Source: Deltaproteobacteria bacterium (GTDB taxonomy: Bacteria > Myxococcota_A > UBA796 > UBA2385). From it: DNA of 6,414 nucleotides. The position numbers and the translations under genes were made by a program. Positions 4,927 to 6,414 of this stretch are shown one piece after another. Within the stretch, counting starts at the first letter, position 1. Each line of letters starts with the position of its first letter. Under the pieces are notes generated by a model. That model was not told where the DNA came from. It ran no database searches and saw only the letters and a list, made by a program, of their open reading frames with translations. The stretch lies in the NCBI GenBank assembly GCA_003694325.1, contig RFKJ01000790.1, positions 1-6,414 on the forward strand, in the 5' to 3' direction.

Positions 4927-6414
4927 GTGTCCGCCCCACAGACCCCCGTCGAAGCCTCCGCAGGCAGGCCCTCCGCCGCGCCACTCCCCCTGCCGCTTGC
5001 ACCCTACGCGGCCCCGGCGACGCTGCGCACCACCTGGCCCCTGCTCGTCGACCCCCAGGGGCAGGCCGAAGTCCTGGGCGATGCCCTGGCCCGGCTGCTG
5101 GAGGAGATCGGCCACCCGCGGCTGCTCGCCGACAACCTCCTGCGCCTGGAACAGTGGGTCCGGGCGGCGATGGCCGACCGGGACGAGGCGACGTCGGCCT
5201 CCACGGTCACCCGCGCGGCCGGCGAGGGGATGGCGGCATCCCTGTCCCTGGCCCCCGGGCCCGCCGGCGAGCTGGCCGAGGCCATCCACGCCCTGGTCGA
5301 CGCGATCCCCGAGGGCAGCACCCTGCTGCCCTACACCCCCCACGCCGCGCTGGACCTGCTCGCCCTCCAGGCCGACGCCCGGGTCCGAGCCGCCCGCCGG
5401 GCCTGGCGCGACGAGGCCCACCGGGTCATCGCCGACCTGTCGGCCCTGCTCGAGGTGGAGCGGGCCAAGGACCCCGACGCCGCCCGCGCCAGCGAGGTCG
5501 CTCGCTCGGTGGGCTCCGTCGCCAGCAGCTTCCTGGACCCCGACGCCCTGGCGCGGGTGGTCGGCCCGCGGCGAGGTGGGCAACGCATGGCGCCGGCGCG
5601 GCGCGAGCGCCTGGGTCGGCTGCTCGACCGGCTCCAGGCCACCCTCGAGGCCCCGCCGGCTCCGACGATGATCGCCATCGGGGTCGCGCAGCCGGGGGCC
5701 GGCTTCTCCAGCCAGGCCAGCGACGACCCCTGCCGGGACGCCGCGGCACGGTTCGACGCCCTCGCCGCCGAGCTGGTGACCACCGTCGCGGCGCTGCGCG
5801 CGGCCCGCCTGGAGCTGGCCGACGCCTACGACCCGGCGATCCACGACCAGGAGGCGGCAGCCCTGGACTGGCTGCACCTCAGCCCGGCCGAACTGGCGCT
5901 GATGCCGGTGATCGTCGCCGTGGACCACGCCGACCGCATCGCCGCCGACGGCATGGCCGCCCTCACCGCCCTGCTCTCCAGCGGACGCCCCGTGCAGGTC
6001 CTCGTCGACGTCCAGCCGACGCGAAACCCGGGGGCCCACCCCGACCACCTCTCCGGCTTCCGGGTCGAACTGGGTCAGCTCGGGATCTCCCTCCGCCAGG
6101 TCTTCGTGCAGCAGACCACCCCCGCCCGGTCCGAGCACTGCATCGCCGGCCTGCGACGCGCCCTGGAGACCGAGCGGCCGGGCCTGCACCTGCTGTGTAC
6201 CGGCTGGCTTCCGGGAGAGGTCGCCCCGGCCGTCGATCCCTGGCTGGCGGCCGCCTCGGCCGTCGAGAGCCGGGCCCACCCCCTGTTCCGGTACGACCCC
6301 GACGCCGGGGAGAGCTGGGCCGACTGTCTCGACGCCTCGGCCAACCCGGACCCCGACGCCGACTGGATCACCGACGAGGACGCCGAGGGCCCGGGCAACG
6401 GCCACGCCTACACC
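4927..6414 (+). CDS. Large protein with a diverged PFOR-type thiamine-diphosphate domain (3' end outside window)
   Basis: The gene is open for 496 codons to the window edge. GTG at 4927 follows GGAGG (4913-4917) by 9 nt, and no other in-frame start lies close upstream. It starts 49 nt after korB on the same strand, so it is probably co-transcribed. Residues 1-35 are Ala/Pro-rich. Residues about 45-245 look helical, including ASSFLDPDALARVV (199-212). From about 325 the chain parallels the C-terminal thiamine domain of single-chain pyruvate:ferredoxin oxidoreductases: a strand, 'GMAALTALLSSGRPVQVLV' (342-360), 'LGQLGISLRQVFV' (382-394), an Ala/Leu helix plus 'RPGLHLLCTGW', and PLFRYDP (452-458). 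The expected GDG is replaced by DHAD (333-336); D361 and N367 may be remnants. Cysteines are scattered, with no CxxC, so no ferredoxin domain is visible so far. I do not recognise a named family. It may be a catalytically inactive PFOR-like partner of KorAB. Confidence 0.75.
   Translation, partial: MSAPQTPVEASAGRPSAAPLPLPLAPYAAPATLRTTWPLLVDPQGQAEVLGDALARLLEEIGHPRLLADNLLRLEQWVRAAMADRDEATSASTVTRAAGEGMAASLSLAPGPAGELAEAIHALVDAIPEGSTLLPYTPHAALDLLALQADARVRAARRAWRDEAHRVIADLSALLEVERAKDPDAARASEVARSVGSVASSFLDPDALARVVGPRRGGQRMAPARRERLGRLLDRLQATLEAPPAPTMIAIGVAQPGAGFSSQASDDPCRDAAARFDALAAELVTTVAALRAARLELADAYDPAIHDQEAAALDWLHLSPAELALMPVIVAVDHADRIAADGMAALTALLSSGRPVQVLVDVQPTRNPGAHPDHLSGFRVELGQLGISLRQVFVQQTTPARSEHCIAGLRRALETERPGLHLLCTGWLPGEVAPAVDPWLAAASAVESRAHPLFRYDPDAGESWADCLDASANPDPDADWITDEDAEGPGNGHAYT

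Noticed and set aside
4675..6405. A 576-codon - strand frame opposite the third gene
   Set aside because: The + strand frame has a good ribosome-binding site, a natural start and G/C-biased third positions. The - frame has Gly/Val-rich low-complexity translation.
4927..6414. Third gene as an active pyruvate:ferredoxin oxidoreductase
   Set aside because: The GDG thiamine/Mg motif is absent, no CxxC cluster motifs are seen in the visible part, and the N-terminal half does not resemble PFOR domains.

Overview
The window is a stretch of very high-GC bacterial DNA in which codon third positions are almost all G or C. All recognisable genes are bacterial in type. The lineage cannot be fixed from the sequence: a high-GC actinobacterium is plausible, and planctomycete or other anaerobic or microaerophilic high-GC groups are not excluded. 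A two-subunit 2-oxoacid:ferredoxin oxidoreductase together with heme biosynthesis and a hemerythrin-like protein suggests a cell that uses low-potential ferredoxin chemistry while coping with some oxygen.

Layout. (1) Positions 3-308 (+): the C-terminal part of an SCP2 sterol-carrier-like domain whose start lies upstream of the window. (2) Positions 318-344: a perfect 11-bp GC hairpin in the gap between convergent genes. (3) Positions 345-1040 (-): hemD, uroporphyrinogen-III synthase. (4) Positions 1041-1241: a divergent intergenic region carrying a perfect 9-bp inverted repeat. (5) Positions 1242-1667 (+): a hemerythrin/HHE-domain protein, followed by a hairpin. (6) Positions 1668-2021: a 354-bp non-coding region holding eight full copies of a 14-bp A-tract repeat about 90 bp upstream of the next operon. 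(7) Positions 2022-3914, 3924-4877 and 4927-end (+): a likely operon of korA (fused gamma-alpha subunit), korB (thiamine-diphosphate/4Fe-4S beta subunit), and a third large gene that runs off the window.

The main point of interest is the third gene. Its visible 496 residues match no protein I can name. However, its C-terminal half follows, segment by segment, the thiamine-diphosphate domain of large single-chain pyruvate:ferredoxin oxidoreductases, including a PLFRYDP segment, while the catalytic GDG...N cofactor motif is largely lost. It therefore looks like a cofactor-less or diverged PFOR-like protein encoded with an intact KorAB. With the tandem array in front of the operon, a hairpin across the korB stop codon, and a palindrome over the korA ribosome-binding site, this is the part of the window most deserving of follow-up.
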